Shown one piece after another: positions 1 through 7,815 of a stretch of 64,000 nucleotides of DNA. The notes beneath the pieces are model-generated. The model was not told where the DNA came from. It saw only the letters and a program-made list of their open reading frames with translations, and did no database searches. The stretch is from Echinicola shivajiensis (GTDB lineage Bacteria; Bacteroidota; Bacteroidia; Cytophagales; Cyclobacteriaceae), in NCBI RefSeq assembly GCF_018642165.1, contig NZ_JAHHZM010000010.1, positions 62,001-126,000 on the forward strand, in the 5' to 3' direction. The position numbers and the translations under genes were made by a program. Position 1 is the first letter of the stretch, and each line of letters begins with the position of its first letter.

Positions 1-110
1 TTGTCTTAATACTTAAAACTAATATTTCAAAATTTTACTTAAATTTAGACGCAGCCAAATACTGGATGTAAGGAACTAAGAATGAAAATGCTTAGTTTTA
101 GCTAATAATT

Positions 111-572
111 ATGAATAAGATGAAAAACGTATTAGCAATCCTTGTATTAATCTTTTGTGCTACTGGTCTTTACGCACAAGACAAAGCCGAAATCAAATGG
201 TACAGTTTTGAAGAGGCTACAGCCCTTAATCAAGAAGATTCAAAAATGCTTATCGTGGACGTTTATACTGACTGGTGTGGATGGTGCAAAAAAATGGACA
301 AGGAAACTTTTACCGATGCCAAGGTAATCGAATATATCAATGCGAACTTTTATGCTGTGAAATTGGATGCGGAAAATAATAAGAAAACTTTCCAGTTCAG
401 AGGTAATGAATACACAGAGGAAAGTATGGCCAGGTCCATGCGTGTAAGCTCCTACCCTAATTTTGTGATTATTGATGCAGCCATGGAAAACATTACCCAG
501 TTGCCTGGTTATAGGACAGCAGATGTATTTCTAAAAGATCTTGATGCTACCATACAGCGTTTTTCCAATTAA
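111..572 (+). CDS. Secreted thioredoxin-family protein
   Basis: A 153-residue protein with a signal peptide (hydrophobic stretch at about 8-20, probable cleavage after LYAQ near residue 23), so it acts in the periplasm or at the cell surface. A thioredoxin fold follows, with the redox motif C56-G-W-C59 and a cis-proline context (SSYPNFVII) near 115. The family (thioredoxin_7/DUF255-like) reduces or isomerises disulfides or makes them in exported proteins; the partner cannot be read from sequence. It lies 31 bases before mnmE on the same strand, so the two may be cotranscribed, though no functional link is obvious. The start chosen is the first ATG; a second ATG three codons in would serve equally well. 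Confidence 0.85.
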   Translation: MNKMKNVLAILVLIFCATGLYAQDKAEIKWYSFEEATALNQEDSKMLIVDVYTDWCGWCKKMDKETFTDAKVIEYINANFYAVKLDAENNKKTFQFRGNEYTEESMARSMRVSSYPNFVIIDAAMENITQLPGYRTADVFLKDLDATIQRFSN

Positions 573-603
573 TCAATCGGTTAATATTTAATCAACAGCT
601 TTT

Positions 604-1986
604 ATGGCTTTTTCAATCAGCGAAAAAGAAGATACCATTATTGCTTTGGCCACTCCGCAGGGAGTTGGGGCCATAGCTGTAATCAGGTTGTCCGGAAAGG
701 ATGCCATCAAACTTACCAATGAGGTATTTGCAGGGAAAGACCTAGGAAAACAGGATTCCCACACCATTCATTACGGTACGATCAGAGATGGAGAGAAGAT
801 CATTGATGAGGTCTTAGTTTCGCTCTTTGTGGCGCCTAAGTCATTTACCAAGGAAAATGTGGTGGAAATTTCCACCCACGGCTCTTCTTATATTATCAAT
901 CAGGTAATCAAGCTATTTATTAAAAAGGGCGCTAGACCTGCTAAGCCAGGCGAATTTACGCAAAGGGCCTTTTTGAATGGACAGTTTGACTTGGCCCAGG
1001 CAGAAGCTGTTGCCGATTTGATCCATTCAGATTCCGAAGCTTCCCATCAGGCTGCACTGCACCAAATGCGTGGTGGATTTAGTGGCGAGATAAAGGAGTT
1101 AAGGGATAAGCTGATCCATTTTGCTTCCATGATTGAGCTGGAGTTGGATTTTTCTGAAGAAGATGTGGAATTTGCCAGTCGTCAGGACTTGCAGCATTTG
1201 GTAGAAAAGCTGTTGAGGGTGGTAGAGCATTTGATTTCCAGCTTTGACCTTGGGAATGTGATCAAAAACGGGGTGCCTACAGTGATTGCTGGCAAACCCA
1301 ATGCAGGGAAGTCTACACTACTCAATGCACTATTGAATGAGGAAAAAGCCATTGTTTCTGATATTGCCGGAACAACCCGTGATTTTATCGAAGATGAAAT
1401 CAATATAGGCGGGGTGATCTTCCGCTTTATAGACACCGCTGGATTAAGAGAAACTACAGATACTATTGAGGCGATTGGGGTATCCAGGACACAGGAAAAA
1501 ATGAAGACTGCTTCATTGATCCTTTACCTATTTGATCTATCCGATACCGATATGGTGGAGATCAACAGGGATGTGAATAAACTGGAAAATTTGGGTGTGC
1601 CATTTGTTAAAGTAGCGAATAAGATAGATAAGTCCAATAATCAGTTTGTCAAAGAGTTAAAGGATAAATATCCAGATGTGATTTTTATCTCTGCAGGTAA
1701 GAAAGAGCATCTCGATGAACTAAGGGATAAGATCTTAGAATTGGTGAATTTGGACAAATTCAAAACTGGTAATACCGTGGTAACCAATATTCGTCATTAT
1801 GATTCCCTGGTGAAGACCCGTGAATCTTTATTGGATGTCTTGAATGGTATAGACAATGAAATCACCAATGACTTTATGGCCATGGATATCCGTCGCTCCT
1901 TACATTTCCTAGGAGAGATTACCGGTGAGATCACTACAGATGATTTGCTGGCTAATATTTTTAGTAAGTTTTGTATCGGAAAGTAA
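604..1986 (+). CDS. mnmE: tRNA uridine-5-carboxymethylaminomethyl modification GTPase MnmE
   Basis: MnmE (TrmE) acts with MnmG to build the cmnm5 modification on wobble uridine 34 of certain tRNAs in the cytoplasm. The 460-residue length is typical. The N-terminal formyl-THF-binding domain begins with the usual DTIIALATPQGVGAIAVIRLSG. The G domain carries the P-loop GKPNAGKST near 229-237, a TTRDF switch, DTAG near 277 and NKID near 340. The protein ends with the diagnostic C-terminal CIGK, whose Cys is needed for activity. All motifs look intact. A hairpin with a T-run directly after the stop ends the transcript. Confidence 0.97.
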   Translation: MAFSISEKEDTIIALATPQGVGAIAVIRLSGKDAIKLTNEVFAGKDLGKQDSHTIHYGTIRDGEKIIDEVLVSLFVAPKSFTKENVVEISTHGSSYIINQVIKLFIKKGARPAKPGEFTQRAFLNGQFDLAQAEAVADLIHSDSEASHQAALHQMRGGFSGEIKELRDKLIHFASMIELELDFSEEDVEFASRQDLQHLVEKLLRVVEHLISSFDLGNVIKNGVPTVIAGKPNAGKSTLLNALLNEEKAIVSDIAGTTRDFIEDEINIGGVIFRFIDTAGLRETTDTIEAIGVSRTQEKMKTASLILYLFDLSDTDMVEINRDVNKLENLGVPFVKVANKIDKSNNQFVKELKDKYPDVIFISAGKKEHLDELRDKILELVNLDKFKTGNTVVTNIRHYDSLVKTRESLLDVLNGIDNEITNDFMAMDIRRSLHFLGEITGEITTDDLLANIFSKFCIGK

Positions 1987-2013
1987 TTCCGTTAAAGAAA
2001 GAGATATAATGCT

Positions 2014-2047
2014 AGGCCGGATTTGAAATTCGGCCTTTATTTTTTCA
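2014..2047 (+). terminator. Intrinsic terminator after mnmE
   Basis: AGGCCG pairs with CGGCCT and the stem extends through ATTT/AAAT with one mismatch, followed by TTATTTTTT. It begins 28 bases after the mnmE stop and fits termination on the plus strand. Confidence 0.8.
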
Positions 2048-2156
2048 AAGAATCAATAGGCCTCAAATATATTTACTTTTCTGAGACACCATAGACTTGG
2101 TACAGCTGGCCTCATTTAATCTTTTATGTATATCCGCAATTGCACCAGTAAATGTT

Positions 2157-2182
2157 AAAAGGGAATCGAAACGATCCTTTTG
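2157..2182 (-). terminator. Possible weak terminator after the unknown operon
   Basis: AAAAGG..ATCG and CGATCCTTTT form a small hairpin with a two-base bulge and an AAA loop. On the minus strand it is followed by CCTTTTAACATTT, a poor T-run. It lies about 90 bases past the end of the 563-residue protein gene. The call is tentative. Confidence 0.35.
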
Positions 2183-2268
2183 ATGAAAGTATCAATTACT
2201 TCAGTCTTCGGACCACTTGAGCAAAGGATTTATGGTTACTGGCATCATAGCGGATAATCAGAAAATCT

Positions 2269-3960
2269 TTATATCAGTTCTTTTCTTAGCTTACTTTTTA
2301 AGAGTAGGTCTTTTAATAGCCGGGCCATTTTGAGGAGAATCTTGTACCAGGCCAATCCAGTGGCAAATTGTATCCCCCATCTTATTACTTCTACTACAAA
2401 TCGAATACTGGGATAAAGGGCTCCTGAGCGTAGATCGAGTTCTTTGAGATGTTGGCCGAGGGGCATGGAGGAAACATCTGATTTCAGGAGGGTGTGTCCA
2501 TCGAAGTCAAAATCATAATCGGTAATGATATGCTGTTGAGTGGAGACCTTTCTTCTTCCAAAAAGGAAGGACATTCCTCTTTTAAAGGTAAGCAAGGCTT
2601 CTTTGATCTCATCGAAAATGAATTTTATGGTCTTTGACAATAGCTTTATCAATGCCCTGATCAATCCCAAAAGTTTGCCAGCAACTTTTTTTATGGTCCG
2701 GGTTAATTTGGAAATTAATTTTTTGAATCCTCGCTTGCCCTTATAGACCCTTAGGGGATTTTTTAATGTGATCAGCTTTTGGGAATGATCAATTAAGTTG
2801 GATTGGAGCTCCCTGTCCAATTTTATTGCTGCATTACGGATTTTTAGGTTTTTATTGTCGATGTAATCGCCTTCCAATAATTGGTAATAATCTTCATAGG
2901 GATTTTCTTCTTCGTCCTGTGTTTCAAGGGGAATAATATGGTTTTCCAGCAAGTATTGGAAGTTAATAAGGCACTGGTCTTTATTAATGATGAAAAGAAT
3001 GTTTTTCAAATCCTCCTCCCCTTTTTGACTATCCTCAAATATCATTTCCAAGAATTGTTTTAAGGCATCCAAAGTGTCAGGGCCGAATTCATGATCCAGT
3101 TTACCCTGATAAAGTCCGAGCACCCAGAGTTTGACCTGAACAACTCTGAGCATAAACTTATTTTCATCACTTAGGATATAATTATCAATTTGTGTCTTGG
3201 GCTTTTTTGATAAGACTTTCCTTAAGCTTGACTGAAGTTTGCGTTCTTTAATTCCGTCTATAAAATCCTTTGGCTTGGTAAGCCGGACCCTGTCCCCTGT
3301 TAGTCCATTGAACCGTCTGGCATTTTTGTGTTTGACACTGAAAAAAAAGATGGGGCCAATAAAGCCTTCTGTACTGAAACTGGAGTTTTTGCAAAAGTCA
3401 CTCATCAATAACTGATCTCCCAGTATATTGAGGAATTCATGCAAGTCACCTTCAAATTTATATTGCTGGAGTACTTGCCGAAACGTATTAATATGTGCCT
3501 CGAAAAGACTTTGACTAGGTCTTAAATGTGGGTTAATGAGACTGTAAATTCGAAATCTATAAATGGCTACCCTATAGGCAATATTAACCGATCCTGGAGA
3601 TTGATTAAAAACAAATTCTCCTTCTAGGGCAGTAAGGTCTTTCAGAAGCAGAATTTCTTCTTGGGACAATTTTCCTTCTTCATAAATGGCGCTGTTAAGC
3701 AAGGATTCGTCCCAGAGCTGTTGAAAATTGGAGCAATTATCCTTTCCTGTTAAGGCTTGATCACATTCCTCTCTAAATTGTGCAATGGCTAATTTAAGCT
3801 CTTCATTCGTTATGATACCATCTTCAAAGGCCCTTTTGGGAAGGTATTTGAGGTCGCTGAGCAATTGTATAGCATCCAATCTATCCTGCTTGATCAAAGC
3901 TCTGGCAAATGTAGGCCTTTCGGTTTCGGGAATGAGTTCTAATACATCAGTTTCGCTCAT
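2269..3960 (-). CDS. Unknown protein with peptidoglycan-binding-like motif
   Basis: I do not recognise this 563-residue protein. It has no signal peptide. The N-terminal half is charged and helical. Around residues 268-305 it has RVVQVKLWVLGLYQGKLDHE continuing into FGPDTLDALKQFL, which has the spacing of a PG_binding_1 repeat (hydrophobic helix, G-x-Y-x-G, D-x-x-FG-x-x-T). The C-terminal third has amphipathic, partly hydrophobic basic helices (near 425-470 and 520-560) that could bind a membrane. The start used is the ATG that overlaps the upstream stop as ATGA, a usual coupling signal; a TTG 18 bases upstream is also open but less likely. It is the last gene of a four-gene operon, so its product probably works with the small proteins before it. 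Confidence 0.75.
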   Translation of the reverse strand: MSETDVLELIPETERPTFARALIKQDRLDAIQLLSDLKYLPKRAFEDGIITNEELKLAIAQFREECDQALTGKDNCSNFQQLWDESLLNSAIYEEGKLSQEEILLLKDLTALEGEFVFNQSPGSVNIAYRVAIYRFRIYSLINPHLRPSQSLFEAHINTFRQVLQQYKFEGDLHEFLNILGDQLLMSDFCKNSSFSTEGFIGPIFFFSVKHKNARRFNGLTGDRVRLTKPKDFIDGIKERKLQSSLRKVLSKKPKTQIDNYILSDENKFMLRVVQVKLWVLGLYQGKLDHEFGPDTLDALKQFLEMIFEDSQKGEEDLKNILFIINKDQCLINFQYLLENHIIPLETQDEEENPYEDYYQLLEGDYIDNKNLKIRNAAIKLDRELQSNLIDHSQKLITLKNPLRVYKGKRGFKKLISKLTRTIKKVAGKLLGLIRALIKLLSKTIKFIFDEIKEALLTFKRGMSFLFGRRKVSTQQHIITDYDFDFDGHTLLKSDVSSMPLGQHLKELDLRSGALYPSIRFVVEVIRWGIQFATGLAWYKILLKMARLLKDLLLKSKLRKELI

Positions 3961-4190
3961 ATTCTTTCCATTAGCCAAGCGTGGGATTTTTTTAAATCAG
4001 TCCAGATCAACAGAAGTTCGTTTACTTGTGCATCTGTTGAATCTAAACTTGTATGGTCAATGACTTCATGTTCTTCAGTTGCTACTGCTTCAGGATTTTC
4101 ATTTAATTCTTTTTTCCACCATATTCTGAATTTTGATATTAATACAGGGAGTTGAACACTTGGTCGAAAAGAATAAATAAAGATTTTCAT
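3957..4190 (-). CDS. Small unknown protein, coupled in operon
   Basis: A 77-residue protein that I do not recognise. It starts with a short hydrophobic and basic segment (MKIFIYSFRPSVQLPVLISKF) containing a WWKK patch, followed by an acidic middle and a helical tail ending in HAWLMERI. No catalytic motif is visible. Its ATG shares a base with the upstream TAA (TAATG) and its stop overlaps the downstream ATG (ATGA). Such tight packing on both sides supports a real gene despite its size, and suggests a fixed stoichiometry with its neighbours. Confidence 0.65.
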   Translation of the reverse strand: MKIFIYSFRPSVQLPVLISKFRIWWKKELNENPEAVATEEHEVIDHTSLDSTDAQVNELLLIWTDLKKSHAWLMERI

Positions 4191-4543
4191 TAAATATCCT
4201 TTATGGTTTTGAGCACAAATTCAAAAAAGTCTTTTCTGGTTCTCTGGGCACCTTCAACTAAGGTATTATGACCGTCTGTTAAATATTTCTTTCCTGCGCC
4301 CAGATCACTATTGAGATAATTGATGGTGTCTCCTTCCACTTCAAAGCGGGAATAGCCCACCAATGTGGCTGTTGGAAGTCCTTTTCTTATGGTTTCAAAT
4401 AATTTGTTGGAATTATATTCCCCATTTTCTTCAGCAGTATTAAGGTCAATTTCCGAACCTGTAAAAGTGGCAACTTCAAGAGTGCCAAGGTCTTCTATCC
4501 CCTTTTTGATTGCTTCCTGTAACTTGCTTAAGTTTTCGTTCAT
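4190..4543 (-). CDS. Small unknown protein, related to the 88-residue upstream neighbour
   Basis: A 117-residue acidic protein with no signal peptide or membrane segment. Its C-terminal half can be aligned by eye with the 88-residue protein encoded just upstream: both have an aliphatic-Tyr strand, then a G-D-x-[IV]-N-Y-x-x-S core (EGDTINYLNS here), then a helical region with a late Arg and an Ile/Lys-rich end (KTIKDI). It therefore looks like a tandem, diverged paralog with an extra N-terminal segment. It lies 19 bases after its paralog and overlaps the next gene by one base. Function unknown. Confidence 0.7.
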   Translation of the reverse strand: MNENLSKLQEAIKKGIEDLGTLEVATFTGSEIDLNTAEENGEYNSNKLFETIRKGLPTATLVGYSRFEVEGDTINYLNSDLGAGKKYLTDGHNTLVEGAQRTRKDFFEFVLKTIKDI

Positions 4544-4562
4544 CTTGATTTGCTTTTAGTGG

Positions 4563-4829
4563 TTAATTTTTGAATATCTCTATGGCAGCCCTAATGATTG
4601 CATTTCTGGAAATCACTGATGCTTGAAAGGATTCATTAAATGCTTTTATTAATTCGGTGGCAATTTTTTCAGAACTTTGGTAATTGACACAGTCACCGTC
4701 CAATCCCTGTTTCCGGTAAATCAAAAGCTCATCTTTACCATTATTTCTTTGAATAAGGGCATGTTCTATGCTTGACTTATCCTTTATGCTGTCCTCAAGT
4801 TTATTTTTAATTTTCTCAAAAAAATTCAT
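4563..4829 (-). CDS. Small unknown protein, first gene of the four-gene operon
   Basis: An 88-residue soluble protein of mixed charge (MNFFEKIKNKLEDSIKDK at the start). It contains DGDCVNYQSSE, matching EGDTINYLNSD of the downstream 117-residue protein, and a comparable C-terminal helix (IIRAAIEIFKN). I do not recognise the family. As the first gene of the operon it has no close upstream partner; the roughly 300-base gap behind it must hold the promoter. Confidence 0.7.
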   Translation of the reverse strand: MNFFEKIKNKLEDSIKDKSSIEHALIQRNNGKDELLIYRKQGLDGDCVNYQSSEKIATELIKAFNESFQASVISRNAIIRAAIEIFKN

Positions 4830-5134
4830 CTTGATTGTTTTTAGTTGGCTAAAGCAAAAAACTCACAGTAATAAAATATTCTTCTATTAATATTGCTATA
4901 AAAGAATTGTATTCCAATAATTTACAAAATTGATTATAGAAATTAAACACTTATGAATTATTAGTAAGTCTTATTTTAAGACTCAGCTGTCAGCCCATGA
5001 TTTCTATTTTTATTCCATAGTTTTTAGGGTGTCCAATAAGGAAACTTTCTTGATTTAGTCTTTGACTTTGGTTTTTTAAGGGAAGAATTGTTTTTAAATT
5101 TGCACCAGATTATTTCAGGTATAAATTATTTGTT
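4830..5134. other. Divergent intergenic region without genes
   Basis: An AT-rich stretch between the unknown operon (leftward) and the HPP gene (rightward). No open frame looks coding. It must hold promoters in both directions. The only clear structure is a 7-bp inverted repeat, AGTCTTA-TTT-TAAGACT, at 4967-4983. Confidence 0.6.
4967..4983. repeat. Short inverted repeat, candidate operator
   Basis: AGTCTTA and TAAGACT separated by TTT form a perfect 7-bp inverted repeat. It sits 152 bases before the HPP gene and 138 bases before the small-protein operon. It has no T-run, so an operator is more likely than a terminator, but it could be chance. Confidence 0.3.
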
Positions 5135-5764
5135 TTGGAGCGTATTCAAAAGGGCTATAGAAAGGCTAAGTACATTGTTTATAAACAGACGATTCTTGAT
5201 CCCATTGACCATATTTGGACTTTTATTGGGGCTGTTTTGGGAATTGGAGCAGTAGGTTTTGTGCAATCTTATTATCATGATTTTTCTGCCCTGGAAAATG
5301 TTTTCCTGATTGGTTCTTTTGGGGCAACAGCTGTACTGGTATATGGAGCTACCAATAGTCCACTGGCACAGCCTAGAAACTTGATTGTCGGGCATGGGAT
5401 AAGTGCCTTTATAGGGGTGACGATGGTGAAAACCGTTGGCTATTTTGAGGTATTTTGGCTGACTTGTGCTTTGGCAGTAGCCACGTCCATAGTTGCCATG
5501 CAGATGTTAAAGGCTCTGCATCCCCCTGGCGGTGCTTCTGCCTTGATAGCTGTGATAGGTTCTGAAAAGATTCAATCCTTGGGTTATTTTTATGTGCTCA
5601 GTCCGGTTTTATCAGGTGCAATAATCCTATTGGTCATTGCCTTACTGGTTAACAATTTTCCCAAAAACAGACATTATCCCTATAATATGCATCCCAAGAA
5701 ATACCAAAGTCGAAGGGAAAAGTATATCATGAATTTTAAAAGATGTCTTGGAATAAAGAGTTAA
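5135..5764 (+). CDS. HPP family integral membrane protein
   Basis: A 209-residue membrane protein with four or five hydrophobic segments between residues 27 and 172. It carries both family hallmarks: SPLAQPRNLIVGH at about 75-87 and the name-giving H129-P-P-G-G-A. The C-terminal 35 residues are basic and presumably cytoplasmic. HPP proteins are poorly characterised; a plant homolog has been linked to nitrite transport, and the flavohemoglobin next door would fit a role in nitrogen-oxide handling, but that is inference. The reading frame has no early ATG, so a TTG start is assigned; its exact position is uncertain. It converges with hmp. Confidence 0.85.
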   Translation: MERIQKGYRKAKYIVYKQTILDPIDHIWTFIGAVLGIGAVGFVQSYYHDFSALENVFLIGSFGATAVLVYGATNSPLAQPRNLIVGHGISAFIGVTMVKTVGYFEVFWLTCALAVATSIVAMQMLKALHPPGGASALIAVIGSEKIQSLGYFYVLSPVLSGAIILLVIALLVNNFPKNRHYPYNMHPKKYQSRREKYIMNFKRCLGIKS

Positions 5765-5801
5765 TGGAGATTTTATAGAAAATGATATTATTAAAATGAG
5801 T

Positions 5802-5840
5802 AGGAAGCTGCCAAACTTGATAAAGTGACAGCCTCCTTTA
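5802..5840. terminator. Possible bidirectional terminator between HPP gene and hmp
   Basis: AGGAAGCTGCC and GACAGCCTCCT pair with two imperfect positions around a loop of about 14 bases. It sits between the two convergent stops. T-rich sequence flanks both sides but no long T-run follows. Confidence 0.35.
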
Positions 5841-5847
5841 ATTTAAA

Positions 5848-7062
5848 TTATAAGACTGGTAGACTTTCAGTTCTTAACTCCTCACTTGGGCCGAAAAATT
5901 CATAATGAATATTTTCCTCGTTAATTCCCATTTCCGTCAATAATTGTAATGTGTATATCATAAAAGGTTTAGGGCCACAGAAATATACGTCGCTTGGCTT
6001 ATCTGGCCATGAAGCTTGTAGCATTTCCGCAGTCAGCAAACCCTTATCATCGAAGTTTTGGTTTCGCTCATCTTCAGCAGTCGGGTCACTAAAAATCACT
6101 TTATATTTACTATGCCCAGTACTGATCGCTTTAATTTCGTTACTAAATGCATGTACATCGGAATTAATGGCGCATTGAAATAGTACTACTTCTTTGTTTT
6201 CTTGATTTAAAGTTTTGTACATGCTTAGTAATGGTGTAATCCCTACACCTCCTGCAATTAGGACTACTGGCTTATCATTATCTTTAAGCGTGAATTCGCC
6301 AGATGGCATACCTATTTCTAAAGTGTCTCCAACTTGAATATCTGAATGGAGAAAATTGGATACAATTCCTGCAGGATTACCTGGCTCTTTCTTGACGCTA
6401 ATTCTTAAGGTATCCTTTCCAGGTAAATCCGACAAACTGTAATTTCTAGTATGCAAGTGTTCTTCACCAGGAATTTCTACGCTTAGTGCAATATATTGCC
6501 CGGGGATAAAGTCAGGTACTTTACTGCCATCAGCAGGCTGTAGACAAAAGGAAGTAATGATTTTACTCTCAACTGTTTTCTGTACTACCTTGAAAGTTTT
6601 TTTACCTCTAAAACCTCCTGATCTTGATTCTTGGGTATGATATATTGTTTCCTCGGTTTGGATAAATATTTTCGCCAAATCCCCATAAGCTTCTGCCCAC
6701 GCGTCGATGATCTCATCTGTAGCAGCATCTCCCAATACCTCTTTAATGGCCAGTAACAGGTTCTCTCCTACTATGGGGTACATTTCCGGTGTTATGGATA
6801 GAGAGCTGTGTTTATGTGCAATAGTGCTTACTGCATCTGATAGCATATCCAATTGATCGATATAAGTGGCGTATTGGAATATGGCATTGGCCAAAACCCT
6901 TGGCTGGGATCCCTTAGCCTGGTGGGTCATATTGAAGATATTCTTTAGTTCAGGATGCTTTGAGAAGATGTTTTGATAGAAAACTTTGGTGATGGTTTCT
7001 CCATGCTCTTTTAGGACTGGAGCGGTAGATTTTACAATCTCGATTGTTTTAGCACTAGCCAT
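5848..7062 (-). CDS. hmp: Flavohemoglobin, nitric oxide dioxygenase
   Basis: Hmp converts nitric oxide and O2 to nitrate with electrons from NAD(P)H in the cytoplasm. The 404-residue protein has the full two-part structure. The globin domain (1-138) shows Tyr29, Gln53, proximal His85 and Tyr95 at the same numbers as in E. coli Hmp. The ferredoxin-reductase-type part follows, with the FAD motif R-N-Y-S at 206-209 and the nicotinamide-binding GGVGITPLLS at 271-280. Its gene lies 70 bases after an Rrf2 regulator on the same strand, and an inverted repeat sits just before its start, so NO-responsive control is likely. Confidence 0.96.
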   Translation of the reverse strand: MASAKTIEIVKSTAPVLKEHGETITKVFYQNIFSKHPELKNIFNMTHQAKGSQPRVLANAIFQYATYIDQLDMLSDAVSTIAHKHSSLSITPEMYPIVGENLLLAIKEVLGDAATDEIIDAWAEAYGDLAKIFIQTEETIYHTQESRSGGFRGKKTFKVVQKTVESKIITSFCLQPADGSKVPDFIPGQYIALSVEIPGEEHLHTRNYSLSDLPGKDTLRISVKKEPGNPAGIVSNFLHSDIQVGDTLEIGMPSGEFTLKDNDKPVVLIAGGVGITPLLSMYKTLNQENKEVVLFQCAINSDVHAFSNEIKAISTGHSKYKVIFSDPTAEDERNQNFDDKGLLTAEMLQASWPDKPSDVYFCGPKPFMIYTLQLLTEMGINEENIHYEFFGPSEELRTESLPVL

Positions 7063-7092
7063 TTTTTTGTTGATTATTGTTGTAAATAAAAG

Positions 7093-7118
7093 AATAAAGG
7101 ATCTTTATATCCTTTATT
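7093..7118. promoter_or_regulatory. Inverted repeat before hmp, candidate Rrf2 operator
   Basis: AATAAAGGAT and ATCCTTTATT form a perfect 10-bp inverted repeat with a 6-base spacer, 31-56 bases before the hmp start codon. Its core is GGA-N8-TCC, the same core and spacing as the repeat before the Rrf2 gene. No T-run suits termination of the regulator transcript, so an operator is the better reading. Confidence 0.55.
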
Positions 7119-7132
7119 AATGTAATTTTTTT

Positions 7133-7567
7133 TTATCTCTTTAAGAAGGTCAAACCAAGTTCTAAATCATTGACTAATTTTTTTATCGTAGTGGTTTCCA
7201 ATAGTTGATGGATATTGGTTCTTATTCCAAGGAATTCATTGTGAAGCGGGCAAGGTTTATCCTCATTACAGGCCTTTAATCCTAGGGCACATCCAGTAAA
7301 TAATTGATCACCGTCAATGATTCTTACGATTTCAATTAGTTTTACCCTCTCCATGGTATCATCAGGAATTTCAAAGCCACCATTGGGGCCTTTGATGGAT
7401 AATAAAACATTATTTTTGGATAATTGCTGGAGGATTTTAGCAGTAAAAGCCTCAGGTGAATCTATCTCCTTCGAAATATCTTTCAAGGATGTCCTCCTAC
7501 CCTGTTCGGATTGGGTAGCAATGTAAAGGACTGCTCTAATGGCATATTCACAGGCTTTGGAAAACAT
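7133..7567 (-). CDS. Rrf2 family transcriptional regulator, NsrR-like
   Basis: A 144-residue Rrf2 protein: winged helix-turn-helix at 1-65 (MFSKACEYAIRAVLYIA and the GPNGGF wing near 60-65), then a dimerisation helix. Three cysteines, C93-x6-C100-x5-C106, match the Fe-S cluster ligands of NsrR/IscR-type sensors. It lies upstream of hmp on the same strand, which is the usual arrangement for a NO-sensing repressor of flavohemoglobin. Similar inverted repeats before its own gene and before hmp suggest autoregulation. NsrR is the likely role but orthology is inferred from context. Confidence 0.88.
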   Translation of the reverse strand: MFSKACEYAIRAVLYIATQSEQGRRTSLKDISKEIDSPEAFTAKILQQLSKNNVLLSIKGPNGGFEIPDDTMERVKLIEIVRIIDGDQLFTGCALGLKACNEDKPCPLHNEFLGIRTNIHQLLETTTIKKLVNDLELGLTFLKR

Positions 7568-7608
7568 GCTTATTTAAGTTTGGTTGGCACAAATGTAGGA
7601 GCTTTTTT

Positions 7609-7632
7609 ATTTCGGACAAATTTATCCTAAAT
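7609..7632. promoter_or_regulatory. Inverted repeat before the Rrf2 gene, candidate operator
   Basis: ATTTCGGA and TCCTAAAT flank an 8-base spacer, matching at 7 of 8 positions, 42-65 bases before the regulator start. The GGA-N8-TCC core with AT-rich arms is shared with the repeat before hmp. Confidence 0.5.
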
Positions 7633-7815
7633 AATTTTTCTCTAAATTCTAACTAGGCTTTATGCGAAGAGTAACCTAATCTGCTATCTGAATTCCAGGG
7701 AGTTTGTGACATGATATCCTTTATATGCTATTCTAAAAATAGTTTCAGTCTTGGACATAAAATTATGTCTAGGAGCGAAATACCTTTGTTGTTCAATGAA
7801 AATTGAATGGGCCGC

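Noticed and set aside
3961-3978. TTG start for the 563-residue protein (six extra residues)
   Set aside because: The ATG at 3960 overlaps the upstream stop as ATGA, which is the better-supported coupled start.
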